Below are positions 56,457-64,000 of a stretch of 64,000 nucleotides of DNA, piece after piece. Location of the stretch: assembly GCA_947501265.1 (NCBI GenBank), contig CANMVY010000010.1, forward strand, positions 1 to 64,000, given 5' to 3'. The DNA is from Bacteroidota bacterium. Lineage in GTDB: Bacteria > Bacteroidota > Bacteroidia > UBA7662 > CANHCV01. Position numbers and translations under genes: made by a program. The notes below the pieces were generated by a model that had not been told where the DNA came from, searched no databases, and saw only the letters and a list, made by a program, of their open reading frames with translations. Each line of letters opens with the position of its first letter. The first letter of the stretch is position 1.

Positions 56457-56932
56457 TTTCCCTTGATTAGGCTGTAGGGCAGCTCTTCCCGAAGATTTTT
56501 GGGTTCATATCCTTTCAATTGATGAAGAACACTGCTTTCCGGGAAAACCGAGTTTCGGGTTAACTCTTTTCCATCCATTCGAATCATTTCTTCCCGACCT
56601 TCTTTTTTGAAAACCCAGGTGTCGGGTTCCTCGGAGGGTTGAAGCAACAACGTATCCATTTTCTTAGAATCAGCCGTTAGCTCTAAATACACCCATTTTC
56701 CATCCAATTGGGTTACCCGGAATGTTCGCATGCGTTTAATTCGCTGAAGCTCTTTTTTAGGAAGAACGTACGAAAAACCACCCCAAACCCCATCGTTCAA
56801 TTTGTGCCATTCTTCAAAATAGAATTGCTTGTTGGTTTTCTCCAACCACCTCCCCTGTACCGCCTGTAAGAAGCGATCGTCTCCTCCAGAACATCCCCAA
56901 AGGGTGATCAGAAGAAACATCCAGCCTTTCAT
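56453..56932 (-). CDS. Lipoprotein, DUF6265-like
   Basis: The 159-residue protein has a short lipoprotein signal (MKGWMFLLITLWGC). The mature part (GRWLEKTNKQFYFEEWHKLN ... VYLELTADSKKM) is a beta-rich single domain resembling DUF6265 proteins, with low certainty. It overlaps the next lipoprotein gene by 4 bases and lies in an operon with it and the SurA-like gene. Confidence 0.68.
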   Translation of the reverse strand: MKGWMFLLITLWGCSGGDDRFLQAVQGRWLEKTNKQFYFEEWHKLNDGVWGGFSYVLPKKELQRIKRMRTFRVTQLDGKWVYLELTADSKKMDTLLLQPSEEPDTWVFKKEGREEMIRMDGKELTRNSVFPESSVLHQLKGYEPKNLREELPYSLIKGN

Positions 56933-57273
56933 TTTCCGATGGAAATCGCTTGTTCCGACAATCGAACCAAATAAACAACCGGAGGTTCATCCCCTTGATC
57001 AAAGGAAACGGATGCAAATTTTTCGCTTTGCCAAACCACCTTGACCTGCTCTTGAGTTAAATCATTCCCATAAATTTCTACCTGAGCAGGAACCCGCTGC
57101 ATTCCTTTTTTCTCGGCCACGATGGTACACGTCCACGGGTCGGCCCACAATTTCTCTCCTGAAATTTCAATGGAGGCATTTCCATCCGGTGAAACCGAAC
57201 GAATGACTTCGGATTTTTTTCCGCACGAAACCAAGGCGAGAAGACCGAAAGAAAGGAGGAGGGATTTCATCAT
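56929..57273 (-). CDS. Small lipoprotein of unknown function
   Basis: The 114-residue protein starts at ATG 57273 (or 57270), with a lipoprotein signal MMKSLLLSFGLLALVSC. The mature part is beta-rich (VIRSVSPDGNASIEISG, YGNDLTQEQVKVVWQSE). The start codon overlaps the SurA-like stop (ATGA). No family was recognised. Confidence 0.75.
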   Translation of the reverse strand: MMKSLLLSFGLLALVSCGKKSEVIRSVSPDGNASIEISGEKLWADPWTCTIVAEKKGMQRVPAQVEIYGNDLTQEQVKVVWQSEKFASVSFDQGDEPPVVYLVRLSEQAISIGK

Positions 57274-58613
57274 TTTGCAGTAAAAAAGGTTAATCCAGGT
57301 AAATTTTGAAGGGATGGATCCAAGGTAATGTAACAAGTTTTCTTGTTCTTATTCATCCAGGTATCCATTGATTTTTGCTTTTTTTCGGCGATGGCGGCGG
57401 CAGAAATGCGGGCGTAATCATCCTGCAAATTTGCTTGGTGTTGCTTGGTTTTGCTCTTCAACATGACGATTCGAAAACCTTGTTTGTTCCGCTCTTCCAG
57501 CGGTTGAACCGGAGTAATTTCGCCTGGCTTGAGTTTTTCAATGATGAAGAATTGTTCGGGACCCAACTCCGCAGCGGTAAAGGTATTGGTTCCCGTATTG
57601 GGGTTTCGAAGAATGCCGCCGTTGCCTTTGGTCGCCTCGTCCTCGCTGTACTGTTTCACGGCCTGGGCCAAGGTTAGCGTCCCTTTTACCAGTTCTTTGC
57701 GAATGGAGTCCAACCGCAAACGCGCGAGCTCTTGATCGTCTTCTAAAAGGCTCGGTTTGATAAGAATGTGTCGGCAATTTACTCGATCTCCTTTTCGGTC
57801 GATCAGTTGAATGAGGTGGTAACCAAAGTCGGTTTTAATCACTTTCGAAACTTCCAACGGTTTTAATCTAAAGGCGGTGGCTTCAAATTCCGGAACCATA
57901 TCACCCCGTCCGAAATAGCCCAAATCGCCGCCCTGTCGAGCGCTTCCATCTTGAGAATACAAACGGGCGGCGGTGGTAAAGCGGGTTTTACCAGATACCA
58001 CGTCCTCCCTTATTTTATCCAATTGATTGATGGTGTACAACCGCTGTTCATCCGAAACTTGAGGATAGAGCACAATTTGTGCAATCTCGTATTCCGCATC
58101 GAACAGCGGAAGACTATCTACCGGAATATTCTGAAAATACGCCCGCACTTCTTTCGGACTAACCGACACTCCTCCGGTTACTTTTTCCTGCATTTTTTCA
58201 GCGAGGATTTCTTCCCGTTCTTGTTCTTTGAATTCTTCTTTGATTTCGAGAACGGATTTGCCGTAGAATTCTTCCAACTTTTCCGTTCCACCCATCATTT
58301 GGGCAAAATAGCGAATTTTTCGATCCAGCCGTTGCTCCACTTCTTCATCCTTTATCGGGAGTGAATCGAGTTCGGCTTGGCGAACCATCATTTTTCGAAG
58401 CATCAATTGATACAACAATGCACCCCGAACCGAATCGGTTACCTCCTGATTTTGGGAAATCATGCGCCCGATCTCCTTTTCAAAATCAGACTTTAAGATG
58501 ATTTTATCGCCTACTTGAGCAATAATACCATCGGCCAATTTGGTATAAGCCACCGGTTGGGTCATTGCCTTGAACGACACCAAAATCAAAAATAAAATCC
58601 AAATCTTTTTCAT
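57270..58613 (-). CDS. SurA-like peptidyl-prolyl isomerase with two PpiC domains
   Basis: The 447-residue periplasmic chaperone starts at ATG 58613 with a signal peptide (MKKIWILFLILVSFKAMTQ). A SurA N-terminal domain (residues ~25-170; ADGIIAQVGDKIILKSDFE) is followed by two parvulin domains, with AEYEIAQIVLYPQVSDEQRL, then VNCRHILIKPSLLEDDQELA. It should assist folding of outer-membrane proteins. The gene of a GH25 enzyme lies just upstream, and two lipoprotein genes downstream. Confidence 0.93.
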   Translation of the reverse strand: MKKIWILFLILVSFKAMTQPVAYTKLADGIIAQVGDKIILKSDFEKEIGRMISQNQEVTDSVRGALLYQLMLRKMMVRQAELDSLPIKDEEVEQRLDRKIRYFAQMMGGTEKLEEFYGKSVLEIKEEFKEQEREEILAEKMQEKVTGGVSVSPKEVRAYFQNIPVDSLPLFDAEYEIAQIVLYPQVSDEQRLYTINQLDKIREDVVSGKTRFTTAARLYSQDGSARQGGDLGYFGRGDMVPEFEATAFRLKPLEVSKVIKTDFGYHLIQLIDRKGDRVNCRHILIKPSLLEDDQELARLRLDSIRKELVKGTLTLAQAVKQYSEDEATKGNGGILRNPNTGTNTFTAAELGPEQFFIIEKLKPGEITPVQPLEERNKQGFRIVMLKSKTKQHQANLQDDYARISAAAIAEKKQKSMDTWMNKNKKTCYITLDPSLQNLPGLTFFTAK

Positions 58614-58614
58614 G

Positions 58615-59430
58615 TTAATCCACCAATAAGTCGTACAAATCCAAGGAATCTCCCTTGTAAACATTCAAGTCAACGCCACCTTCAATTCCCTGAATCTCCG
58701 CACGATCCGAAAACTGCCAAAACTCCCACTCCTCTTCATCCAAGGAAAAGGTATTGGGTTGATAATGAGCAAACCAAATGGGATATTTACCGCCAAAATC
58801 GCGTTTGATAAACGCTTTGTAATACGCCCGATTGGTATAGATGATGGGTTTTACCCCGTAATATTCTTCGGCCATTTTCAACCACTTTCGGCACAATGCA
58901 GACAGCTGAGCATCCGTGTAACCGAGGCGTTGTTCTACGTCTAGAACCGGTGGCAAATCGCCCGGATCCAAGGTAACGTGTTTGACAAAATTTTTAAACT
59001 GCTCTTCTGCTGGTCGATTGGGGCGTAAAAAATGGTAGGCACCTCGCAACATCCCATACTTTCTGCACAACTGCCAATTCCGATCGAACAATTCGTCTTT
59101 TCGGGTGGCGCCCTCGGTGGCTTTCAGAAACGCAAACGTAACGTACAAATCGGAGCCATGGGAAGCTCGAACTTTTTTCCAGTTGATTTTTCCTTGATGT
59201 CGGGAAACATCTATGCCGTAAACCGAAAATCCTTGGGGAATGGAAACCCCAAACCCGCGAGCATTTCCGCCTACTGCCGTTAAATTGGCAGCCGGATACT
59301 TTCGAAGAACGGCTTTCCCGGTTGGAAACAAAAAGGCTACGAATGCAACGAATAGGCCAATGGCAATCAAGCCATAAAACCTTTGAGAACCGGGTGCAGA
59401 TTTCTTTTTTCCTTTCAAACTCACAAACAA
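58615..59430 (-). CDS. GH25 family lysozyme-like muramidase
   Basis: The 271-residue protein has an N-terminal membrane anchor or signal (FYGLIAIGLFVAFVAFLF, residues ~18-36). The GH25 domain has GIDVSRHQGKINWKKV, ATEGATRKD, and the catalytic PPVLDVEQ (DxE). Its start is uncertain: no ATG is available; TTG 59430 or GTG 59424. It lies 1 base before the SurA-like gene. It probably cuts peptidoglycan in the periplasm. Confidence 0.9.
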   Translation of the reverse strand: MFVSLKGKKKSAPGSQRFYGLIAIGLFVAFVAFLFPTGKAVLRKYPAANLTAVGGNARGFGVSIPQGFSVYGIDVSRHQGKINWKKVRASHGSDLYVTFAFLKATEGATRKDELFDRNWQLCRKYGMLRGAYHFLRPNRPAEEQFKNFVKHVTLDPGDLPPVLDVEQRLGYTDAQLSALCRKWLKMAEEYYGVKPIIYTNRAYYKAFIKRDFGGKYPIWFAHYQPNTFSLDEEEWEFWQFSDRAEIQGIEGGVDLNVYKGDSLDLYDLLVD

Positions 59431-59460
59431 ACGGATTTGAATCGATGAACGATGCTTAAC

Positions 59461-60654
59461 TTAAACAAAATACTTTTGATGAAATCTCCACCAAATATCG
59501 GGTAGTTCCCCTTGGGTGGAAGCCACGAGGTAATCGTTGTAGGTGCAGGGCACCATTTTGATGTTTTCAAAGGTTTCATTTCCGCGACCAGCAGGAACTT
59601 CAATCCACCAACGATCGGTTTTTCGGCTTTTATGAAAGACCAAAGAGTGGTTTCCTTCTTGATCAATATCCACCAAATAGCGGGAAAAATTGGCGCTATT
59701 GGCCGTTGGAATATCGTTCACACGTCCAAAATAACCCTCCATGAAATACCAAAGAATATCGGCAGCTGATTTAGCGCTGTGTTTCTGTTGATCCAAAAGC
59801 GGATTGTAATTGTATAAGCCGAAGGACGTTAATCGGTCTGACATTCCTGCGTAACGAGCCAATTGGCAGGCTTCGTCGTTCGATAGTCCGTTGGCGGGTG
59901 CGTGAGCATTGGCGCCAAACTCCGAGGCGCGAATGGCCGAAACGTCGAAAAAAACAACATCAGCACCGCGCAAATGAGGTTCGGCAATCTTAATGTCTTC
60001 CCTCAATTTTCCAACCCGAACGGCATCAAAAAACAAACGCTCGATCATCTCCAAATGCAAATGCGGATTCAGGTGGGTTTGGTATCCCAAGTTCACCAAA
60101 TTGAAGAGGAAACACTGCTGATGCATGATGATTCGGTACAGGAAATTTTCGTCGTTGGTAGGGTCGGTTTCCAACATCGGTTCCTTCATATCGAGCTTGG
60201 AGTCGATGGAAACCACGTCCAACATTTTCTTGGAGAACTCGTAGGCGGCGTATTGAGCGAAGGCTACGTGATTGGATCCTCCGATGATGATGGGCAGAAC
60301 ATTGATGCGCAACAGCCGCTCAACGGCATTTTTTACCGCAAAAAAGGTGTCGGCATCGGTTTCGCCGGCTCGAATGTTTCCAAGGTCAACCACTTTTCGC
60401 ATGCCGGCGATGGAACAGAGCGAATACAATTGCTTGCGAATCGCATCCGGTGCCATTTCGGTTTCGGCATTCCGTTCGTTTCCACGTCCTTCTTGCACAC
60501 CAATGATGGCGATTTCCGCGTTTTCAGCTTCCGGAAAAGAACTTCCTTCCAAGTAAATTTCTACATTTTGAGCCAATGTAAACGGGTCTTGAAGGCAATT
60601 TTCCTCCAAAACCGTAGCGGAGAGGGGAGTAAAATAAAAATCAATGGTTGACAT
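59461..60654 (-). CDS. Arginase/formimidoylglutamase-fold protein with altered metal ligands
   Basis: The 397-residue protein shows the ureohydrolase framework: PIIIGGSNHVAF where GGDHS is usual, VVSIDSKLDMK where DAHxD is usual, and VVFFDVSAIRASE where SxDxDxxDP is usual. Several of the six Mn ligands are therefore replaced (Lys for His and Ser for Asp). The family name formimidoylglutamase is used in Bacteroidota, but activity by the standard mechanism is doubtful. A TATTTTTG box lies 5 bases before the ATG. Confidence 0.8.
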   Translation of the reverse strand: MSTIDFYFTPLSATVLEENCLQDPFTLAQNVEIYLEGSSFPEAENAEIAIIGVQEGRGNERNAETEMAPDAIRKQLYSLCSIAGMRKVVDLGNIRAGETDADTFFAVKNAVERLLRINVLPIIIGGSNHVAFAQYAAYEFSKKMLDVVSIDSKLDMKEPMLETDPTNDENFLYRIIMHQQCFLFNLVNLGYQTHLNPHLHLEMIERLFFDAVRVGKLREDIKIAEPHLRGADVVFFDVSAIRASEFGANAHAPANGLSNDEACQLARYAGMSDRLTSFGLYNYNPLLDQQKHSAKSAADILWYFMEGYFGRVNDIPTANSANFSRYLVDIDQEGNHSLVFHKSRKTDRWWIEVPAGRGNETFENIKMVPCTYNDYLVASTQGELPDIWWRFHQKYFV

Positions 60655-60659
60655 ACCTT

Positions 60660-60667
60660 CAAAAATA
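60660..60667 (-). promoter_or_regulatory. Candidate -7 box for the arginase-fold gene
   Basis: Minus-strand TATTTTTG is an exact TAnnTTTG ending 5 bases before the ATG at 60654, implying a leaderless or nearly leaderless transcript. Confidence 0.4.
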
Positions 60668-60697
60668 CGGGATTATCGCGGGCTGTTCAATGGAAAA

Positions 60698-61867
60698 TTA
60701 GAATCGTGGATATTTTGTCACCGAAAGCCAGGGTTGTCCATTTTTTTGGTAACACCACAAATAATAATCGCCCCCCGATTTGATTTTCCATTTTTTCGCA
60801 ATTTCTTCGGGGGTATGGAAAAACTGACGGCAACGGATTTGCAACCTGGTTACCCCCGTTTGTTTCATCCATTCTTTCAATTCCTTTTCTTTGAATCGGT
60901 TTTCCCAAACCTGCTCGTGGAACGTACCCGGAAGTGGAAAAAAACGAGAAAATGCGTAGTAATGACCTCCGTCGTTTTCGGCAATTCCTCCATATTTGAT
61001 TGCTACTTTTTGAGCGCTCCCCAATTTGTGATGTCCTGGATGGGGATCCCACAAAAAACAGCCTTCCTTCCCTTCCGAAAAATCCATGGATTGGGTTTCG
61101 TCCCAGTCTTTTGCCACCACCAAAAACTCGGGTGGACCTTCAAACTCGGGTTCAAAAACAAAGAGTATTTCTTTCAGTTCCGTTGCATCGCCCAAGGCAA
61201 TGACCGTTTTAGGAGGAACAGGAAAACAAGTCATCGATTCGTGAAGAGGAATCATGGGGCTGGCTTTCACCACCACCGTTTTCGCTTTTTGCAGCCACAT
61301 CGGTAAAAGAGCATAGACTTTCGGCTCAGAATCCTCAAGCGAAAACGTTCGCTGATCGGTTACCCGGCGATCGGGATCCACGTAGATGAGATCGCAAGCG
61401 GGCAATTCCTCGGCCGTGGCAGATTGAGGGAAAACGGAAACGTGTTCGCGCCCAAGAAGCGCAAGGTTGTGCCGAAGCAGACGGGCGCGCTCTTCGTTTT
61501 GTTCAAACACCCAAGACTTCTCGAAAGAACCCGAAATGGCCCAAAAATCTACGCCCATTCCGCCGGTTAAATCGATGAGAAACCCGCCCGAAAAATGCTT
61601 TTTTTTCCACATTGCCAAAGCTTCGGAAGTGCATTGCTCCAAAGGAACTCTTGAAAAAAGCATTTGAGGATGATTCCAACTGGGTAGCTTTTTTTTCGCT
61701 TTCCCCCTCAGCTCCAGCTGTTCTAACAAAAAAACCTTGTTAAAATTGGCCGACTTGGGCATCTGAAATGCCAATTTTTCGTTGTAGGTTGTACTTTCGT
61801 TCAGCCATTTGCGGGCCTCAGGATGCTCCCAAAGGCGTTGCCATTCATTTAAAAGGTCGAAATTCAT
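60698..61867 (-). CDS. SAM-dependent methyltransferase with THUMP-like C-terminus
   Basis: The 389-residue protein starts at ATG 61867 (MNFDLLNEWQRLW). A helical N-terminal region is followed by the Rossmann core with FLIDLTGGMGVDFWAI as motif I and CDLIYVDPDRR as motif IV. The C-terminal ~100 residues resemble a THUMP-like domain (RLQIRCRQFFHTPEEIAKKW). An RNA or nucleotide substrate is likely. A longer frame to 62140 is the antisense of two small lipoprotein genes and is rejected. Confidence 0.85.
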   Translation of the reverse strand: MNFDLLNEWQRLWEHPEARKWLNESTTYNEKLAFQMPKSANFNKVFLLEQLELRGKAKKKLPSWNHPQMLFSRVPLEQCTSEALAMWKKKHFSGGFLIDLTGGMGVDFWAISGSFEKSWVFEQNEERARLLRHNLALLGREHVSVFPQSATAEELPACDLIYVDPDRRVTDQRTFSLEDSEPKVYALLPMWLQKAKTVVVKASPMIPLHESMTCFPVPPKTVIALGDATELKEILFVFEPEFEGPPEFLVVAKDWDETQSMDFSEGKEGCFLWDPHPGHHKLGSAQKVAIKYGGIAENDGGHYYAFSRFFPLPGTFHEQVWENRFKEKELKEWMKQTGVTRLQIRCRQFFHTPEEIAKKWKIKSGGDYYLWCYQKNGQPWLSVTKYPRF

Positions 61868-61883
61868 GGAAAGAGTAACAAAG

Positions 61884-62066
61884 ATGCACCGATTTTTTGG
61901 GATGCTCCTCTTGGGTGGACTACTTTTTTCGGGTTGCCACAAAAAAAACAGTTGCCCGTCTTTCTCAGACGTTGGTCCCACCGTTGGGAAAAATGGACAG
62001 ATGAAAGTAACAAAACCGAGATCGGGATTAATGGATCCAAAAATGTCCAAACCCAAAAAACGTTGA
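61884..62066 (+). CDS. Tiny lipoprotein with CxxKNxCPxF motif
   Basis: A 60-residue protein (start ATG 61884; an upstream ATG 61866 is also in frame). The signal MHRFFGMLLLGGLLFSGC ends in a lipobox, followed by HKKNSCPSFSD. The rest is basic and Gly/Pro-rich. The next gene codes a similar motif. Divergent from the methyltransferase gene. Function unknown. Confidence 0.7.
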   Translation: MHRFFGMLLLGGLLFSGCHKKNSCPSFSDVGPTVGKNGQMKVTKPRSGLMDPKMSKPKKR

Positions 62067-62067
62067 T

Positions 62068-62075
62068 TAACTTTG
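62068..62075 (+). promoter_or_regulatory. Candidate -7 box before the second tiny lipoprotein
   Basis: TAACTTTG is an exact TAnnTTTG, 15 bases before ATG 62091. Confidence 0.45.
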
Positions 62076-62090
62076 TAAAAAATTAAAACG

Positions 62091-62210
62091 ATGAAAAAAA
62101 TCATTGCCATCGCCGCCTTGTTCACTCTATTCGCAACCACGTCTTGCTACCGTAAAAACCCTTGTCCAGCTTTTGGAAAGGTTGAAACCAGCAAAACGGC
62201 TCGTGGATGA
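62091..62210 (+). CDS. Tiny lipoprotein (39 aa) paralogous to the preceding one
   Basis: The frame from ATG 62091 to TGA 62208-62210 codes 39 residues. The signal MKKIIAIAALFTLFATTSC is a textbook lipobox. The mature part begins CYRKNPCPAFGKVE, matching the C-[HY]-[KR]-K-N-x-C-P-[SA]-F pattern of the gene 24 bases upstream. The stop overlaps the ytxJ start by 4 bases, so they are translationally coupled. Confidence 0.75.
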   Translation: MKKIIAIAALFTLFATTSCYRKNPCPAFGKVETSKTARG

Positions 62211-62548
62211 GCCTTCCCTGGAGGAAAATCCAACAAATTTCTGACGTAACGGAGGCTTGGGAATCATCATTCCACAAGCCTATTTTACTTTTCAAACACA
62301 GCACCCGTTGCAGCATCAGCTCCATGGCCCTGAACCGATTGGAACGAAATTGGGCAGGTCATGAAGAAAAATTAACTCCGTATTACTTGGATTTAATTTC
62401 ATTTCGAGATGTAAGCAATCACATTGCCACGCTTTCCGGCGTTCAGCATGAGTCGCCCCAAGCCATCGTTGTAAAAAATGGAGAAGTTGTTTACCACGCT
62501 TCCCACAATGGCATTTCGCTTGCCGACATGATGGAGGTTCTTGGATGA
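62207..62548 (+). CDS. ytxJ: Bacillithiol-system redox-active protein YtxJ
   Basis: The 113-residue thioredoxin-fold protein has PILLFKHSTRCSISSMALN, where a single active Cys takes the place of CxxC, plus ESPQAIVVKNGEVVYHAS (cis-Pro loop). It is thought to be a bacilliredoxin-like monothiol protein. It overlaps the tiny lipoprotein gene before it and pdxJ after it by 4 bases each. Confidence 0.9.
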   Translation: MSLPWRKIQQISDVTEAWESSFHKPILLFKHSTRCSISSMALNRLERNWAGHEEKLTPYYLDLISFRDVSNHIATLSGVQHESPQAIVVKNGEVVYHASHNGISLADMMEVLG

Positions 62549-63273
62549 AAACGCCTCCGAAATTAAGCGTTAACATCAATAAATTAGCCACGTTGCGCAA
62601 TGCTCGTGGTGGAAATAACCCCAATATTCTCGCTTCTGCACTGAAGTGCGAACAATACGGCGCTCAAGGAATTACGGTGCATCCCCGTCCCGATGAGCGC
62701 CACATTCGTTTTTCGGATGTTGCCGAATTGGCCCAACACCTCACAACCGAATTCAACATCGAGGGCTACCCGTCCAACGATTTCATCGAAATGGTGCTGA
62801 AGTACCGTCCAGCCCAAGTAACGTTGGTTCCCGATCCGCCTCACGTGCTCACCTCCAACAACGGTTGGGATTGCATCGCTCAGGGCGAATTCTTGAAACC
62901 CATCATCGATACTTTCAAAACCGCTGGAATTCGCACTTCAATTTTTTTAAATCCCGATACTGAACAGGTAAAAGCCGCTCAGCAAACAGGTGCCGATCGC
63001 ATTGAATTGTACACCGAAATGTTTGCCTCGGCCTACGAAAACGGCGAAAAAAACGGCATTTTGCCGTATGTTGCTGCTGCGGAAGAGGCCCAAAAATGCA
63101 CCTTAGGTCTCAACGCAGGCCACGATTTAAGTTTAGAAAATCTTTCCTTTTTTACTCAGGAAATTCCCGGATTATTGGAAGTCTCCATTGGGCATGCGCT
63201 GGTTTGCGATGCTTTATGGTACGGAATGGAAAATGCAATTCGCATGTACCGACGTTGTTTGGAAACACCTTAA
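62545..63273 (+). CDS. pdxJ: Pyridoxine 5'-phosphate synthase
   Basis: The 242-residue TIM-barrel enzyme makes pyridoxine phosphate from 1-deoxyxylulose 5-phosphate and 3-amino-2-oxopropyl phosphate. Motifs: LSVNINKLATLRNARGG, GITVHPRPDERHIRFSDV, YPSNDFIEMVLKYRPAQVTL, GLNAGHDLSLENL and VSIGHALVCDALWYG. All active-site loops look intact. It ends a four-gene run and is followed by a strong terminator. Confidence 0.97.
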   Translation: MKTPPKLSVNINKLATLRNARGGNNPNILASALKCEQYGAQGITVHPRPDERHIRFSDVAELAQHLTTEFNIEGYPSNDFIEMVLKYRPAQVTLVPDPPHVLTSNNGWDCIAQGEFLKPIIDTFKTAGIRTSIFLNPDTEQVKAAQQTGADRIELYTEMFASAYENGEKNGILPYVAAAEEAQKCTLGLNAGHDLSLENLSFFTQEIPGLLEVSIGHALVCDALWYGMENAIRMYRRCLETP

Positions 63274-63290
63274 TTACCACGACACAAAAC

Positions 63291-63325
63291 AAAGAAGGGG
63301 CTGATTATTTTTCAGCCCCTTCTTT
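63291..63325. terminator. Strong bidirectional intrinsic terminator
   Basis: AAAGAAGGGGCTGA and its complement (63312-63325) form a perfect 14-bp stem with a 7-base T-rich loop, and T-runs flank it on both strands. It separates the converging pdxJ and paaD genes. Confidence 0.92.
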
Positions 63326-63339
63326 TTAAATTGAATTGG

Positions 63340-63819
63340 TTAAATCGGTTTGAACGCTTCAAACGCCTGAAGGCAGTCGAAACAATAATGCAAACTTCGA
63401 CATAAGGTTGGGCCGAAAGGCGATTTCATGGTGGTGTTTTCACTATCGCAATGCGGACAAGTGGTATGCGCCAATTGGTTCATATCGATATTCCCGTTGT
63501 GTTGAGGCGGTGGAGCCAAACCAAAATTCTTGATGATTTCTTTTCCTTTGGCGCTGATGCGATCGGTATTCCATTGAACATCGAAGTTGGTTTCTACGGA
63601 AACTTCTTCAAAACCCAAGGCTTTTACGGCATCGTGCACCTGTTTCTCCATCAATTTGATGGCCGGGCAACCCGAGAACGTAGGAGTCATTTTCACCGAC
63701 GCCCGGCTTTCGTTCATGCTCACATCCGTAATGATTCCCAAATCTACCACGGATAGAACCGGAATTTCGGGATCCATCACCGCTTCGAGGGCGGTCCAAA
63801 TATCTTTTTCGATTACCAT
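63340..63819 (-). CDS. paaD: 1,2-phenylacetyl-CoA epoxidase subunit PaaD
   Basis: The 159-residue protein shows the MIP18/PaaD domain (AVMDPEIPVLSVVDLGII, TFSGCPAIKLM) and a C-terminal zinc-binding part with cysteine pairs CPHC, TLCR and CFDC. PaaD is needed for assembly of the epoxidase iron centre. It overlaps the upstream paaC by 7 bases. The gene order C-D is the usual one. Confidence 0.95.
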   Translation of the reverse strand: MVIEKDIWTALEAVMDPEIPVLSVVDLGIITDVSMNESRASVKMTPTFSGCPAIKLMEKQVHDAVKALGFEEVSVETNFDVQWNTDRISAKGKEIIKNFGLAPPPQHNGNIDMNQLAHTTCPHCDSENTTMKSPFGPTLCRSLHYCFDCLQAFEAFKPI

Positions 63820-64000
63820 TCGGCGGAGGGATCTAAGCGGAAAACTTCTCCCATTTCATCCAAAAGGGGTTGCAAAAATTCGGAGTGGTAGCCTTTTCCG
63901 CCGCCCAAAACGGGTTGCGCCAATTGCGGTAAGGAATATCCCCATTCCAACAATTGTGCTCCAACCTGCTGCATCCAGGCATCTTTCAACGTAGACTCCC
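63813..64000 (-). CDS. paaC: 1,2-phenylacetyl-CoA epoxidase subunit PaaC, C-terminal end (start outside window)
   Basis: An open frame enters at the right edge and ends at TAA 63815-63813. Its last 62 residues include GGGKGYHSEFLQPLLDEMGE and end DPSAEW, matching the C-terminus of PaaC, the structural subunit of the epoxidase. The overlap with paaD and the shared pathway support the call. Confidence 0.85.
   Translation of the reverse strand, partial: ESTLKDAWMQQVGAQLLEWGYSLPQLAQPVLGGGKGYHSEFLQPLLDEMGEVFRLDPSAEW

Noticed and set aside
59902-60651. 249-codon plus-strand frame
   Set aside because: Antisense of the arginase-fold protein, with no recognisable domain.
61868-62140. N-terminal extension of the methyltransferase frame to 62140
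   Set aside because: The extension is the antisense of the two tiny lipoprotein genes and has no similarity to the methyltransferase family; ATG 61867 fits the domain start.

Overview
The window is chromosomal DNA from a member of the Bacteroidota, most likely a Flavobacteriia-like lineage. I infer this from several things in the sequence. Many genes have a TAnnTTTG box upstream, which is the Bacteroidota -7 promoter element. Two secreted proteins end in type IX secretion (Por) sorting tails. A bacillithiol-system YtxJ gene, SCO1 and cytochrome c lipoproteins, a TonB receptor with a carboxypeptidase-like N-terminal domain, and a rimP-nusA-infB operon are also present. Genes are densely packed, often with 4-base stop/start overlaps. 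Species cannot be named from the sequence alone.

Layout. 1-1160: 5' part of a subtilase gene running off the left edge. 1285-3186: ABC-F ATPase. 3302-8522 (minus): rimP-nusA-infB plus a small biotin carrier gene, with a hairpin in the rimP leader. 8597-17512 (minus): a capsule/exopolysaccharide operon making UDP-glucuronate, UDP-xylose, dTDP-4-keto-6-deoxyglucose and a UDP-N-acetylhexosaminuronate, plus a Wza-like exporter and a Wzc-like tyrosine kinase with an extraordinary Tyr-Gly tail. 17653-26691: housekeeping and membrane genes (waaA, cytochrome c, SCO1, Kir-type channel, SUI1, Na+/drug-type ABC exporter, coaE). 26737-29734: a Cys-rich secreted protein, TonB receptor and HMA protein that look like a metal-handling unit, closed by a strong bidirectional terminator. 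29802-38458: ahcY, an M1 peptidase, a polysaccharide ligase-like membrane protein, a methyltransferase/asparagine-synthetase-like/acetyltransferase trio and a LamG protein. 38459-38581: relic of a LuxR-type regulator. 38585-40926: folP, smpB, thioesterase-like, DtxR-like. 41037-46641: a type I-like exporter (ABC/HlyD/TolC) whose ATPase domain is degenerate, plus a glycosyltransferase.

46657-50243 is an AT-rich accessory block beside the 3' end of a tRNA-Ser(GGA) gene. It contains a lipoprotein, a zinc-ribbon multi-pass membrane protein, a protein made almost entirely of 13-residue Asp-rich calcium-loop-like repeats with no signal peptide, and a divergent XRE regulator with a candidate operator. 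This is the best candidate in the window for an undescribed system.

50477-64000: A-type Fe-S carrier, VWA-like membrane protein, anmK, RidA, DedA, small lipoproteins, SurA-like chaperone, GH25 lysozyme, an arginase-fold protein with altered metal ligands, a methyltransferase, two tiny paralogous lipoproteins before ytxJ and pdxJ, and the start of a phenylacetyl-CoA epoxidase operon (paaD and partial paaC) at the right edge.
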